From positions 1-64,000 of the forward strand of contig NZ_CAMLHO010000011.1 in NCBI RefSeq assembly GCF_946479765.1: a stretch of 64,000 nt of DNA. Direction: 5' to 3'. The notes beneath the pieces were generated by a model, which made no database searches, was not told the origin of the DNA, and saw only the letters and a program-made list of their open reading frames with translations. This DNA comes from an uncultured Aliivibrio sp. (GTDB lineage Bacteria; Pseudomonadota; Gammaproteobacteria; Enterobacterales; Vibrionaceae). This document shows, piece by piece, positions 28,608-38,191 of the stretch; within the stretch, counting starts at the first letter, position 1, and each line of letters opens with the position of its first letter. A program made the position numbers and the translations under genes.

Positions 28608-29861
28608 TTGGATTATTTCAATTATAAGGATGATGGGCAGCTTTGGGCTGAAGACCTACCTGTAGCACAATTGGCGGAACAATATGGTACCCCATTGTAT
28701 GTGTATTCTCGTGCGACATTAGAACGTCATTGGAATGCATTTGATAGCTCGGTAGGTGAGCACCCTCATCTTGTGTGTTACGCCGTTAAAGCAAATTCAA
28801 ACATCGGAGTATTGAACGCACTTGCTCGTCTAGGTTCAGGTTTTGATATTGTTTCTCAAGGTGAACTGGAACGTGTTGTTGCAGCCGGTGGAGATCCAAC
28901 AAAAGTGGTATTTTCTGGTGTTGGTAAAACAGCCGTTGAAATGCGTCGAGCATTAGAGCTAAAAATTAAATGTTTTAATGTTGAATCGGAGCCAGAGCTT
29001 GAGCGCTTAAATACCGTCGCTGCTGAAATGGGGGTGATTGCGCCAATTTCATTGCGAATTAACCCAGATGTTGATGCTAAAACACACCCATATATCTCGA
29101 CAGGATTACGTGATAATAAATTTGGTATTGCGTTTGATCGCGCTCCTGAAGTGTATAAGTTTGCACAAACACTATCGAATTTAGACATCCAAGGTATCGA
29201 TTGTCATATTGGTTCTCAGTTAACCGATCTTACACCATTTATTGATGCTACTGATCGTCTTCTTGCTTTGATAGATGATTTAAAAGCACAAGGTGTAAAT
29301 ATTCGACATCTTGATGTTGGTGGTGGTTTAGGGGTGGTTTATCGTGATGAATTACCGCCACAACCATCAGAATATGCGACTGCTTTATTAAGTCGTTTAG
29401 CGGGTTATGAAGAGCTTGAATTGATTTTCGAACCGGGCCGTGCGATTGCAGCGAATGCCGGTATTTTAGTAACGAAAGTAGAGTTTTTAAAACACACAGA
29501 ACACAAAAACTTTGCCATTATTGATGCGGCGATGAACGATTTAATGCGTCCTGCGTTATATCAAGCATGGCAAGATATCGTGCCTGTAGCACCCCGTGAA
29601 GGCGAAGCTCAAAGCTATGATTTAGTTGGTCCTATTTGCGAAACGGGTGATTTCTTGGGTAAAGATCGTGATTTAGTTCTCGAAGCTGATGACTTGCTTG
29701 CAGTTCGTTCGTCTGGAGCCTATGGTTTTGTGATGTCATCAAACTATAATACGCGTACTCGCGCCGCAGAAATAATGGTTGATGGGGACCAAGTTCATCT
29801 CGTTCGTAAGCGAGAAGAGTTAAGTTCTTTATGGGAACTAGAATCCATCCTACCAAACTAA
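28608..29861 (+). CDS. lysA: Diaminopimelate decarboxylase
   Basis: This PLP enzyme (417 residues) decarboxylates meso-diaminopimelate to lysine, the last step of lysine synthesis. The PLP lysine is Lys61 in YAVKANSN; the HIGSQ motif and GGGLG phosphate loop, FEPGR and the C-terminal CETGDFLG active-site cysteine are present. It starts with TTG at 28608, eight bases after AAGGA. dapF, whose product makes its substrate, follows 79 bp downstream. Confidence 0.95.
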   Translation: MDYFNYKDDGQLWAEDLPVAQLAEQYGTPLYVYSRATLERHWNAFDSSVGEHPHLVCYAVKANSNIGVLNALARLGSGFDIVSQGELERVVAAGGDPTKVVFSGVGKTAVEMRRALELKIKCFNVESEPELERLNTVAAEMGVIAPISLRINPDVDAKTHPYISTGLRDNKFGIAFDRAPEVYKFAQTLSNLDIQGIDCHIGSQLTDLTPFIDATDRLLALIDDLKAQGVNIRHLDVGGGLGVVYRDELPPQPSEYATALLSRLAGYEELELIFEPGRAIAANAGILVTKVEFLKHTEHKNFAIIDAAMNDLMRPALYQAWQDIVPVAPREGEAQSYDLVGPICETGDFLGKDRDLVLEADDLLAVRSSGAYGFVMSSNYNTRTRAAEIMVDGDQVHLVRKREELSSLWELESILPN

Positions 29862-29869
29862 CTTAAATT

Positions 29870-29902
29870 AAAGAGCAAGGATCTTAAGGTTACTTGCTCT
29901 TT
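29870..29902 (+). terminator. Hairpin between lysA and dapF, weak terminator or attenuator
   Basis: AAAGAGCAAG (29870-29879) pairs perfectly with CTTGCTCTTT (29893-29902), loop 13 bases. The T-run is short (TTTT then GG), so termination may be partial and dapF may be partly co-transcribed. Confidence 0.6.
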
Positions 29903-29940
29903 TGGTCTTCAACCTAAAAATATAAAAAAGAAGAACAACT

Positions 29941-30771
29941 ATGCACTTTCATTTTTCTAAAATGCACGGGCTTGGCAATGACTTTATGGTGGTTGACTGC
30001 TTAACTCAAAATATTTTCTTTTCACCGGATTTAATCCGTCGTTTAGCCGATCGTAACCGTGGGATTGGTTTTGATCAGCTATTGGTGGTTGAAGCCCCCT
30101 ATGATCCTGAAACTGATTTTCACTACCGTATTTTTAATTCTGATGGCACAGAAGTAGAGCAATGTGGTAATGGCGCTCGTTGTTTTGCTCGTTTCGTACG
30201 AATGAAAGGTCTGACCAATAAAATCAGTATTTCGGTTAGTACCAAAAAAGGCAAAATGACATTAAAAGTGGAAGATGATGATCAAATTACGGTAAACATG
30301 GGTGAGCCAGTATTTGAACCAAATAAAATTCCATTTAAAGCAACCCAAGCTGAGAAAACCTATTTACTGCGTGCAGAAGATAGAACGCTTTTCTGTGGTG
30401 CGGTAAGTATGGGTAATCCACACTGTGTCACCGTGGTTGATGATATTGATAATTATGACGTTGATAAATACGGACCGTTAGTTGAGGGCCATGAACGTTT
30501 CCCTGAGCGTGTGAATGCAGGCTTTATGGAAATCGTATCGCCAAATGAAGTGAAATTACGTGTTTATGAACGTGGTGCTGGCGAAACTCAAGCGTGTGGC
30601 AGTGGTGCGTGTGGTGCGGTTGCTATTGGTATCATGCAAGAATTATTAGGTGAAGACGTAAAAGTCTATCTACCTGGTGGTGATTTACAGATTTCATGGA
30701 AAGGCCCTGGCTATCCGTTGTTTATGACTGGCCCTGCTACCCATGTTTATGATGGTCAATTATCAATATGA
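29941..30771 (+). CDS. dapF: Diaminopimelate epimerase
   Basis: A 276-residue cofactor-free epimerase that converts LL- to meso-diaminopimelate, for lysine and peptidoglycan. The two catalytic cysteines are Cys75 in EQCGNGARC and Cys219 in [10 protein letters not shown]. It overlaps the next gene by 4 bp (ATGA), so the dapF-DUF484-xerC trio is translationally coupled, as in E. coli. Confidence 0.97.
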   Translation: MHFHFSKMHGLGNDFMVVDCLTQNIFFSPDLIRRLADRNRGIGFDQLLVVEAPYDPETDFHYRIFNSDGTEVEQCGNGARCFARFVRMKGLTNKISISVSTKKGKMTLKVEDDDQITVNMGEPVFEPNKIPFKATQAEKTYLLRAEDRTLFCGAVSMGNPHCVTVVDDIDNYDVDKYGPLVEGHERFPERVNAGFMEIVSPNEVKLRVYERGAGETQACGSGACGAVAIGIMQELLGEDVKVYLPGGDLQISWKGPGYPLFMTGPATHVYDGQLSI

Positions 30772-31469
30772 ATGACGTAACACCAATCGAGCCGCTACCC
30801 ACTCAGCTTACTGAAGACGTAGTTGCTCAATTTTTAATGGATCATCCTGATTTTTTTCAGCAGTATCCAGAACTACTTGGACGAATTAAAGTCGACACGC
30901 CTGAGCGAGGCGTGATTTCTTTAGTTGAAGTGCAGGTCAGTAAATTACGTGATCGTATCGGTGACTTAGAAGAGGAAATCACTCAACTCATGTCACTTGC
31001 AGCAAAGAATGATCGCCTATTTCATGATTTTGCTAATGTACAAAAACAATTGCTCGCGTGTGAGGGCTTTTCTCAAGCGGCAAAAATCATTGAGCAGAAA
31101 GCGCTTTCTCTAGATTTAACCGCACATATTAAAATCATTGATCATTCTCACCCTAAGTATCATGTAGATAAAACCGTACTCGATAATTTTATTAAAAAGT
31201 TTTTGAATGGACATTCTGCTTATTTAGGACGCTTGCGTAAAGCTGAGCGTGATAGCTTATTGGCCTATGGTGGGCTCGACCATTCAAGTGCAGAATTAGG
31301 CTCGTTTGCTATTCTTCCATTAGGTCAATCTCAACCTATCGGGGTTATGGCTTTTGCTAGCCGTGATGGTCGGCATTTTGAACCGAATATGGATACCTTA
31401 TTTTTAGAACAGCTGGTTAGTGTGTTCCATTATTTATTAATGCAATGGTCGAAATTTTCTCATGAGTGA
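30768..31469 (+). CDS. DUF484 family protein (YigA-like)
   Basis: A 233-residue protein with an N-terminal segment typical of DUF484 ([19 protein letters not shown]), a short coiled coil (about 55-85) and a GAF-like C-terminal domain. Its function is not known. It is encoded between dapF and xerC, overlapping both (4 and 8 bp), the position of yigA in E. coli. Confidence 0.9.
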   Translation: MNDVTPIEPLPTQLTEDVVAQFLMDHPDFFQQYPELLGRIKVDTPERGVISLVEVQVSKLRDRIGDLEEEITQLMSLAAKNDRLFHDFANVQKQLLACEGFSQAAKIIEQKALSLDLTAHIKIIDHSHPKYHVDKTVLDNFIKKFLNGHSAYLGRLRKAERDSLLAYGGLDHSSAELGSFAILPLGQSQPIGVMAFASRDGRHFEPNMDTLFLEQLVSVFHYLLMQWSKFSHE

Positions 31470-32373
31470 TGTGCTTCCTCTTCAATATTCAAAACACCTT
31501 GATGCCTTTTATGAATTCTTACGTAATGAAAAAGGCTTAAGTATTTATACTCAACGCAGTTATAAACGCCAATTAACAACGATTGCAGAGCAATTGGTTG
31601 AGCTAGGTGTTGAGTCTTGGCAAGACGTAGATGCAGGCTGGGTGCGACAAATTACCAGTAAAGGTATGCGTTCAGGGTTGAAAGCGAGTAGCTTATCGAC
31701 TCGATTATCCTCACTGCGCAGTTTTTTTGATTTTCTTGTATTACGTAATATATTAGCAGCAAATCCTGCTAAAGGCGTTTCTGCCCCTCGTAAATCTCGC
31801 CCATTACCAAAAAATATCGATGTGGATGAGATGGGGCAGTTATTAGAAATAAATGGAGATGATCCATTATCGATTCGAGACCGAGCGATGATGGAGTTGA
31901 TGTACGGTGCGGGTTTGCGTTTGGCTGAATTAGTGGGCATTGATGTTCGTGATATTCAATTACGTCAGGGTGAACTACGAGTCATTGGTAAGGGCGATAA
32001 AGAACGTAAAGTCCCTTTTTCTGGCCAAGCCAAAGAATGGCTAGGGCATTGGCTACAAGTACGAAATCAATTAGCAAAACCAGAAGAGAAAGGATTGTTT
32101 GTTTCTAAACTTGGTGTTCGTATTTCTCACCGTAATGTGCAAAAACGAATGACAGAGTGGGGAATGAAACAGGGGGTAAATAGTCATATTAGCCCGCATA
32201 AATTACGTCACTCATTTGCAACGCATATGCTTGAATCAAGTGGTAATCTACGAGCAGTACAAGAGTTGTTAGGACATCAAAATATTTCAACGACGCAAAT
32301 CTACACTCACTTAGATTTTCAACATCTTGCTCAAGCGTATGATAAAGCCCATCCAAGAGCGAAGAAAAAATAA
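31462..32373 (+). CDS. xerC: Site-specific tyrosine recombinase XerC
   Basis: A 303-residue recombinase that works with XerD at dif to resolve chromosome dimers. It has an N-terminal SAM-like core-binding domain (about 10-100) and a catalytic domain with Arg153 (GAGLRLAEL), Lys177, His246-x-x-Arg249 ([12 protein letters not shown]), His272 and nucleophile Tyr281 (QIYTHLD). The yigA-xerC overlap is 8 bp. In E. coli and many vibrios yigB follows; here a terminator comes instead. Confidence 0.96.
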   Translation: MSDVLPLQYSKHLDAFYEFLRNEKGLSIYTQRSYKRQLTTIAEQLVELGVESWQDVDAGWVRQITSKGMRSGLKASSLSTRLSSLRSFFDFLVLRNILAANPAKGVSAPRKSRPLPKNIDVDEMGQLLEINGDDPLSIRDRAMMELMYGAGLRLAELVGIDVRDIQLRQGELRVIGKGDKERKVPFSGQAKEWLGHWLQVRNQLAKPEEKGLFVSKLGVRISHRNVQKRMTEWGMKQGVNSHISPHKLRHSFATHMLESSGNLRAVQELLGHQNISTTQIYTHLDFQHLAQAYDKAHPRAKKK

Positions 32374-32395
32374 CAAAGTGATCGGATGGAAATAG

Positions 32396-32434
32396 AAAAA
32401 GCCAGATGAGTAAAATTACGCATCTGGCTTTTTT
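32396..32434 (+). terminator. Terminator after xerC
   Basis: AAAAAGCCAGATG (32396-32408) pairs with CATCTGGCTTTTT (32421-32433), loop 12 bases, then T residues. Confidence 0.92.
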
Positions 32435-32496
32435 ATGCCTGCTTACTTTTAATTTGATTTTTATGTTAACTACTTGTTTTTAAATAGTGGTTAACC

Positions 32497-32519
32497 AGTT
32501 GGCCTATGATAGGCCAACT
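32497..32519. other. Perfect short inverted repeat downstream of yigL
   Basis: AGTTGGCCTA (32497-32506) and TAGGCCAACT (32510-32519) form a 10-bp stem with loop TGA. Neither side has a T-run. It lies 12 bp after the yigL stop on the minus strand, so it could be a processing or stability hairpin for that mRNA, or a protein site. Confidence 0.6.
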
Positions 32520-32530
32520 AGTCGGTAAGC

Positions 32531-33328
32531 TTATTTTAACAATAGATCTTCTAAGTAATGAGCAACCGCTTCATCTGCAGATGAGCCGATAACTTCATTA
32601 TTTGGCAGTGCTTTTTTTACTTTCTCATGCGATGTCCCCATCACAATCCCTTTGCCTGCCATGCTCAACATTTCATAGTCATTCATGCCATCACCAAAAG
32701 CGATGCAGTTCTCTAAGGTCTTACCTAATAATTTAGCAACGGCTTCTAATGCTGCGCCTTTTGATACTTCAGATGCCATTACTTCTAAACACCAAGGTGT
32801 AGAAAATGCCACCATGAGTTGGTCACCAAATTGCGCTTTTAATTGTGTTTCATATTGAACTAAATAGTCATGCTCTGGCATAGTCACAAAGATTTTTGCC
32901 ATGTTTTCAACAGGTGGGTTTTCAACATCAAATAAAGTATAAGTAAAACCACTGTCATGGAATTTTTTTAATTCTTCGTCTTCTTTATGGATAAACCATT
33001 TATCATCTGAGTACATATGAATAGATAACAATTCATCATGTTTTAGTAGGTCCAATACTTGTGGAACTAAATTTTCAGGTAGGTTTTTGCTGTAAATAAG
33101 GGTGTCATCTGCATCATGAACACGCGCGCCATTAGAAGTGATCATGTAAGCAGGAATACCCACGTCATTACGAATATTGCCAACATCAATATGATGACGG
33201 CCAGTTGCAAAAATAAACGTGAATCCTTGTTGATGAAGTTTATTGAGTGTCTTTTTTGTGAAGTCAGCAATTTTGTGTTCTGGAGTAAGCAGGGTGCCGT
33301 CAAGATCAGATGCAACGATAGTAATCAT
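32531..33328 (-). CDS. yigL: HAD-superfamily Cof-type phosphatase YigL
   Basis: A 265-residue cytoplasmic phosphatase. HAD motif I is DLDGTLL (8-14), motif II is ITSNGA near 81, the C2-type cap follows, and the C terminus carries the FGDGMNDYEML motif (near 215). In E. coli YigL dephosphorylates pyridoxal phosphate and sugar phosphates. The ATG follows CCTGAGG. It lies downstream of pldB in the same direction, as in E. coli. Confidence 0.88.
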   Translation of the reverse strand: MITIVASDLDGTLLTPEHKIADFTKKTLNKLHQQGFTFIFATGRHHIDVGNIRNDVGIPAYMITSNGARVHDADDTLIYSKNLPENLVPQVLDLLKHDELLSIHMYSDDKWFIHKEDEELKKFHDSGFTYTLFDVENPPVENMAKIFVTMPEHDYLVQYETQLKAQFGDQLMVAFSTPWCLEVMASEVSKGAALEAVAKLLGKTLENCIAFGDGMNDYEMLSMAGKGIVMGTSHEKVKKALPNNEVIGSSADEAVAHYLEDLLLK

Positions 33329-33392
33329 AAAGCCTCAGGAATAAAGAATAGATTTAAAAATAACTGAGTTCAGTTTACGTCACTTTATAAAG

Positions 33393-33435
33393 AAAAAAGA
33401 GGGTAAAGATAACAATATTGCTTTTCCTCTTTTTA
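33393..33435 (-). terminator. Possible terminator of pldB
   Basis: On the minus strand AAAAAGAGG and CCTCTTTTTT flank a 23-base loop. The long loop makes it weaker than the others here. It sits between the pldB stop and the yigL start. Confidence 0.4.
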
Positions 33436-33448
33436 CTTTAGTAAGGCA

Positions 33449-34426
33449 TCACATTTCTGATGGTGAACTATGATGTTGGAAAAAATTGATGATTTCAGAG
33501 AGAGCTTGATTACGACAACTATCGGATTCAAACAGAATTTCATGCTTCGCATTTTTAATCGTGATGAGCTGGCAATTGGGCGCTTTTTTTTGAAAAGCGA
33601 CATGAGCATTATTATCGACGATACGGTCATTATCTCCCTGTAATAATAGGGTTGGAATAACACAAGATGCCGCTTGCTCAATACAGCGCTTTGATCCTTT
33701 TAGCGCTTGAGCCACCCAATGATTACTCGGGCCACCAATTTGCAGTTCTGGTCTTGAAGCGTATAGATCTCTAAACCATTGATAACGGGTCTCACTAGTG
33801 GTAAGCGTATTATTTAGGAAAGGCTTCGCATGGTAAGGTTCTTGCCCTAATGCGTAAGTAGGCTGTGAAGCCCAACGACTTAAGTAGTGGCTTACAGTCC
33901 CTGCTATCGGCTTTAACCAAGGTTCAATATAAATGCCATGCATTGGAGCACTTAACGCTAATGCTGAATATGGATGCGAGTGAGTTTCTACGTATTGAGT
34001 GGCAATGGCTCCGCCCATGGAGTGGCCGAGTAAATAGCAATCTTGATAATTTTCAGGCGTAATGAGGTGTTGAGTCATGTTATTTAGATCCAACACATAA
34101 TCATTAAAATCGTCGATATGACCAATATCGCGGTTTTCTGTTAATCGGTCAGATAAGCCTTGTCCACGATGATCAAATGAATAAATATCATAACCTTGGC
34201 AAAAAAGATCATAAAACAGTTCTTGGTATTTATAAACACTCTCTATACGCCCGTTAACAACCATAATGGCTTTATGATTAGTAGGACGAGTAAAAGAAAC
34301 CCAATGAAGCTGAGTCTCTTTTTTACCTTGATAAAACCCATGTTGGCGTCTTTCCCAAAAAGGAGTAACGTGATTTTTCATTGTTTCAAAATAATGAGAT
34401 TCTTGAGTAAAAATATTCTCTTTCAT
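33449..34426 (-). CDS. pldB: Lysophospholipase L2 (alpha/beta hydrolase)
   Basis: A 325-residue hydrolase with nucleophile elbow GHSMGG (Ser136) and the oxyanion segment near MVVNGRIESVYKY. The conserved SFDHRGQGLS matches PldB, which deacylates lysophospholipids. The ATG at 34426 is chosen over a GTG at 34435; neither has a strong ribosome site. The neighbour yigL supports the name. Confidence 0.85.
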   Translation of the reverse strand: MKENIFTQESHYFETMKNHVTPFWERRQHGFYQGKKETQLHWVSFTRPTNHKAIMVVNGRIESVYKYQELFYDLFCQGYDIYSFDHRGQGLSDRLTENRDIGHIDDFNDYVLDLNNMTQHLITPENYQDCYLLGHSMGGAIATQYVETHSHPYSALALSAPMHGIYIEPWLKPIAGTVSHYLSRWASQPTYALGQEPYHAKPFLNNTLTTSETRYQWFRDLYASRPELQIGGPSNHWVAQALKGSKRCIEQAASCVIPTLLLQGDNDRIVDNNAHVAFQKKAPNCQLITIKNAKHEILFESDSCRNQALSEIINFFQHHSSPSEM

Positions 34427-34435
34427 TGGGCTCAC

Positions 34436-34749
34436 AACATGGCAATAAATAGTTGGTTAATATCAATTATATACTCAACCAACCATAAGATGCAGGTTTC
34501 AATCTTTATCGACTTACAGACAGACAGAATACATTGATTGTCCTTTTTCGGTTATTTGTCTGGAGTAATGGTATATCCTGAGGTTTTCTTGCGTGATAAT
34601 TAACCAAATGTATATTTTTTTTTAGGTGATTCGATTATCATGCGTATAAATAAACTTACCATTTGCCGTTCTTTTCTTTAGGTGTAGGCGTTCATGCCGA
34701 TATGGTTATAATGACACTTGTTCCTTTAACAGGATATCGCTTTTAAGTT
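34436..34749. other. 314-bp intergenic region between divergent pldB and the EAL-like/HDOD gene
   Basis: No gene is seen. A TATAAT box at 34707-34712 may be the -10 of the downstream gene, 37 bp from its ATG, but no good -35 lies at the proper distance. The rest is AT-rich without repeats. Confidence 0.4.
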
Positions 34750-35964
34750 ATGTATGCATACGTTGCCCGACAACCGATACTTAATCGGAAAAAACAGACG
34801 ATAGGGTATGAGTTACTTTTTCGTGATGGTGAGACTAATGCGTTTCCTAATATGGAAGCGAATCAGGCCACGTGCCGATTATTAGTTGAAAACTTTATGT
34901 CGGCGGGCAGTAATCCTGCATTAGAATCTCCTCGTAGTTTTATAAACTTCCCCCAAGAGTCTTTGATTTCTCTTATCCCTACGGCTTTTCCTAAGGGTAA
35001 AATTGTCGTTGAAGTATTAGAAAGCTGTATTCCTAATGATGAGCTTTTTAGTGCTATTAAGCACCTTCATCGAATGGGCTATATTATTGCTCTGGATGAT
35101 TTTAGTTTGGATTCGGAGTGGGATCGTTTTTTACCTTATTCGCATATTATTAAATTAGATATTATGCAATTGGGAATAGACACTGCGTGTGAGTACGTTA
35201 AAACGCATAAGCAGCAAGGTTGTAAACGCCATTATTTAGCCGAGCGTGTTGAGACCAACGAAGAATTTCAGCAAGTATTTGAGGCGGGTTTTTATTTTTT
35301 CCAAGGTTACTTTTTTAGTAAGCCTGAGATAATTAAAAATCGCGTGGTAAAATCTGAAGAATTGCTAACGATGCAACTGTACCAGGAAGTGTGTCGCGAA
35401 GAGGTCAATTTTACTCGCATAGAGCAACTGATCTCTCAAGATGTTTCTTTGTCATATCAACTTCTTAAGTTTGTAAATACCGCTTCAGTTCGACTTGAAC
35501 AGCCGATTTCGTCATTTAAACAAGCATTGGTGTATCTTGGTGAAGAACAGATAACAATATTTGTTACTTTAGTCGCGACAGCGCACGCTGCGATTAATAA
35601 ACCTAAAGAGCTTTATAAGCAGTCTTTAATTAAAGGCCGCTTCTGTGAGTTAATGATCTGCCGTTGCCAAAATGGAACCCCAGGGCAACAAGCTTTTATT
35701 GTCGGATTATTTTCACTACTTGATGCGTTATTGGACCAAAAGCTTGATGACGTGTTAGAACACTTATCATTAACAAAAGAAATCGAACAAGCCATTTTAC
35801 TTAGGCTCGGCTTGTTAGGCTCGATGTTGGAATTGTATGAAAGCATTGATACCGGTAATTGGGATAAGATAGATCAAATTAGCAGATTACTTGGTTTTTC
35901 ACCTAAAACAGTAGAGAAAACGTATCAAGATGCAGAGCGGTGGTATCAAACTATTTTTAGCTAA
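34750..35964 (+). CDS. EAL-like/HDOD domain signalling protein (YuxH/CdgJ type)
   Basis: A 404-residue protein with an N-terminal EAL-like domain (about 1-200) and a C-terminal HDOD domain (about 200-390). The opening YVARQPILNRKKQTIGYELLFRDG is diagnostic of YuxH-type proteins. The EAL motif itself reads ELL, and only some metal residues (LDDF, AERVE) are kept, so c-di-GMP hydrolysis is doubtful; binding or regulation is likelier. Relatives in vibrios affect motility (recalled from CdgJ). It is monocistronic and followed by a strong terminator. Confidence 0.87.
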   Translation: MYAYVARQPILNRKKQTIGYELLFRDGETNAFPNMEANQATCRLLVENFMSAGSNPALESPRSFINFPQESLISLIPTAFPKGKIVVEVLESCIPNDELFSAIKHLHRMGYIIALDDFSLDSEWDRFLPYSHIIKLDIMQLGIDTACEYVKTHKQQGCKRHYLAERVETNEEFQQVFEAGFYFFQGYFFSKPEIIKNRVVKSEELLTMQLYQEVCREEVNFTRIEQLISQDVSLSYQLLKFVNTASVRLEQPISSFKQALVYLGEEQITIFVTLVATAHAAINKPKELYKQSLIKGRFCELMICRCQNGTPGQQAFIVGLFSLLDALLDQKLDDVLEHLSLTKEIEQAILLRLGLLGSMLELYESIDTGNWDKIDQISRLLGFSPKTVEKTYQDAERWYQTIFS

Positions 35965-35993
35965 GTCGCGATATTAATTTTAGTCGTTATCTG

Positions 35994-36046
35994 AAAAAGC
36001 CCCATCAATATTATGTTGTCAGAGACAGAATTGATGGGGCTTTTTT
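35994..36046. terminator. Bidirectional terminator between the HDOD gene and the AsmA-like gene
   Basis: AAAAAGCCCCATCAAT is repeated in reverse complement ATTGATGGGGCTTTTT near 36030-36046, with a loop of about 20 bases and T/A runs on both sides. Confidence 0.9.
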
Positions 36047-36068
36047 ATTTTATCAAGGCCGTTTTTTA

Positions 36069-38006
36069 CTACTGACAATAATTAATGATGGTCACTTCTT
36101 CTGAAAATAGTTTTTGCACTAATTGGTGGCACTCTTGAGTTATCGAGGTGATCGTTTTTGCGTCTCCAGGATTTACTAAGTCGTAATCACCTTCAACGTT
36201 GTAGTTAAAACCTTTCCCTGTCATCGTTATTGGCTGAATGGAAATACGTCCACGATTCGCGGTAATAGTAATAGGGTCGATATGTATTGGATATTGGGCC
36301 GCAGGGATTTTTTCTTGATCCTCATCTGGGATTAATCCCAGTTTATATTGCCATAACTCTTGAGCTGTCTTTGTGGTTATCATGTCTCTAGTATTGATGT
36401 TCAATTCGCCATTAAAGCTGTAATTAAAACTGTCTCTATTAGCGGCAAGGCCATTTGCATTAAGGGTGAATTCAGCTACACCATCGAGAGGTATGGTATT
36501 TGGGAAGAAGGTTGTCAGATAACTGATAGGCAATCCGTCTCCATAGGCTTCTAATTGCCAAGGCTGGCTGTCTTGAGTTAAATGAATGTTACCATTTAAT
36601 CCGACAAGTCCTTCAGCCAAGGGAAATAGTGCGCGATCTATTGTCCATAATCCGTTTTCAGCGTTCATTTCTATCAATAGTTGCTGACTTAATAGGTAAT
36701 TAAAACTGGCACTAGAGGCACTAAGAGATAACTTCCCATCCCACAGACCCCATTGATAATAACGCAATAAGTCGAGGTCATGACCTTCTGAATTTATTCC
36801 TGAAACTTGATAAGGGTGTTCATTATCCAGCTGAATCAGTTGGATGTTATTAACGTCAAGTTCCGCTATTTTAACTTGCTGAAGTTGCTTGATGTATTTT
36901 TGGATTGCAGCAACTTCTGTCTCATTAAGTAACCATTTTATTTGGCTTAACGTTAGTGATGTTAGATTAATCGCTGTCGGTGAAATTTTACCTGCAAGTT
37001 GAATATTGCCATCAAAAATATCAAAAGAAAGCGTTGAAATATTGGCCTCTTTACCATTCAATATTAGGTTAAATATAGGCATTTCAATAACGTGTTCATT
37101 CCAGACTAAGCTATCGGCATTGAAAGAAATATTAGCGTTACTTTGTTGCCATAAATGATAAGGCAGCAGTACGTTTTCAGCAGATAGACTTAAATTGTTT
37201 ACTGAGAATTGAGGAAGTTCAACATTGATATCTAATAGATCAATTCGTTCAAATTGATAAGTAAAATGTTGTTGAGATAACCACGCTAATGGTTTGCCAA
37301 TGATGTCGGCATTATCAGATTCTAAATTAAATTTACGCAAGGTAAATTGAGGGATAACCCATAACTTATTTTCTTTTAGTTCAGCTTGAGCGGTGATGGT
37401 GCTATCTCTCCATGTGAGAGAAATACCATGTAGTGCAGTGTAATCTTCACTGTAATAACCATCAATTAATACATCATCAAGCGCTTCGCCTTGCCAATAT
37501 AATTGTTGAGTTGAGAACTGGAAATCACCTTCAAATGGTAATGTTTTTTCTTTCTCAATTGACCAATTAGTTAGCTGAGCCTGTGCGTCACGAATCACCA
37601 AATCGTCATTGGCAAAATCTAAATTAGAAATACTCAGTTGAGCGATTGAAATCCAATCGGCACGTTGTGTGTTTGGTAATCCATTTTGTAGGCTTAGGCC
37701 ATCAATTTTGATGCTATCAAACGCCAACTTACCTTGTTGTATAGGGTGCTGAGAAAGCCAAAAATCAACGCGCTGTATTATTAATTCATTGTCAGTGTGA
37801 ATGGTGATCTCTGAAATTGTGAGGTGCAGAGGATCTTGAATGGAGTAGTTTAGCTCCCCAAAAGATATTTTTTGGTCTGATAATTTTTCAACAAGTGGAT
37901 TTAATAGTGGTTGAGCATAAGGTGTATGCAAAAGGGATAAAAATGTGACCACAGAGAGTAGACAGAAAGTGATAAGCCAGCCTAGGCTTTTCAGCGTGGT
38001 GTACAT
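36069..38006 (-). CDS. AsmA-like family protein
   Basis: A 645-residue protein with one N-terminal TM segment (SLGWLITFCLLSVVTFLSL, about 6-24) and a long beta-rich body of low similarity, ending in an AsmA C-terminal-like part (LPISYLTTFFPNTIPLDGVAEFTLNANGLAAN near 500-532). AsmA-like proteins are periplasm-facing bridge-type proteins linked to lipid transport and outer-membrane assembly. The ATG at 38006, seven bases after TTGGAG, is preferred over 38066. Its target is not readable; the family call is moderate. Confidence 0.65.
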   Translation of the reverse strand: MYTTLKSLGWLITFCLLSVVTFLSLLHTPYAQPLLNPLVEKLSDQKISFGELNYSIQDPLHLTISEITIHTDNELIIQRVDFWLSQHPIQQGKLAFDSIKIDGLSLQNGLPNTQRADWISIAQLSISNLDFANDDLVIRDAQAQLTNWSIEKEKTLPFEGDFQFSTQQLYWQGEALDDVLIDGYYSEDYTALHGISLTWRDSTITAQAELKENKLWVIPQFTLRKFNLESDNADIIGKPLAWLSQQHFTYQFERIDLLDINVELPQFSVNNLSLSAENVLLPYHLWQQSNANISFNADSLVWNEHVIEMPIFNLILNGKEANISTLSFDIFDGNIQLAGKISPTAINLTSLTLSQIKWLLNETEVAAIQKYIKQLQQVKIAELDVNNIQLIQLDNEHPYQVSGINSEGHDLDLLRYYQWGLWDGKLSLSASSASFNYLLSQQLLIEMNAENGLWTIDRALFPLAEGLVGLNGNIHLTQDSQPWQLEAYGDGLPISYLTTFFPNTIPLDGVAEFTLNANGLAANRDSFNYSFNGELNINTRDMITTKTAQELWQYKLGLIPDEDQEKIPAAQYPIHIDPITITANRGRISIQPITMTGKGFNYNVEGDYDLVNPGDAKTITSITQECHQLVQKLFSEEVTIINYCQ

Positions 38007-38137
38007 TGTTAACTCCAAAAAATAAATAGGAATAGAAAGAGTGGAGTAAAAGTGAGATGCAATCAAGCTATTGTGGTGGTTTACTCAGTAATAATCACTG
38101 TTTCTTTCTGACTTTCATTGAAAATATGGAGGGGTAA

Positions 38138-38166
38138 TGAAAAAGCCCTACTGAAAAGTAAGGCTT
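38138..38166 (-). terminator. Terminator of pckA
   Basis: On the minus strand AAGCCTTACT pairs with AGTAGGGCTT (38157-38166 with 38143-38152, one G-T pair), loop TTTC, followed by TTT. Confidence 0.85.
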
Positions 38167-38191
38167 AAATCTATCGATGGATTAACTTGGG

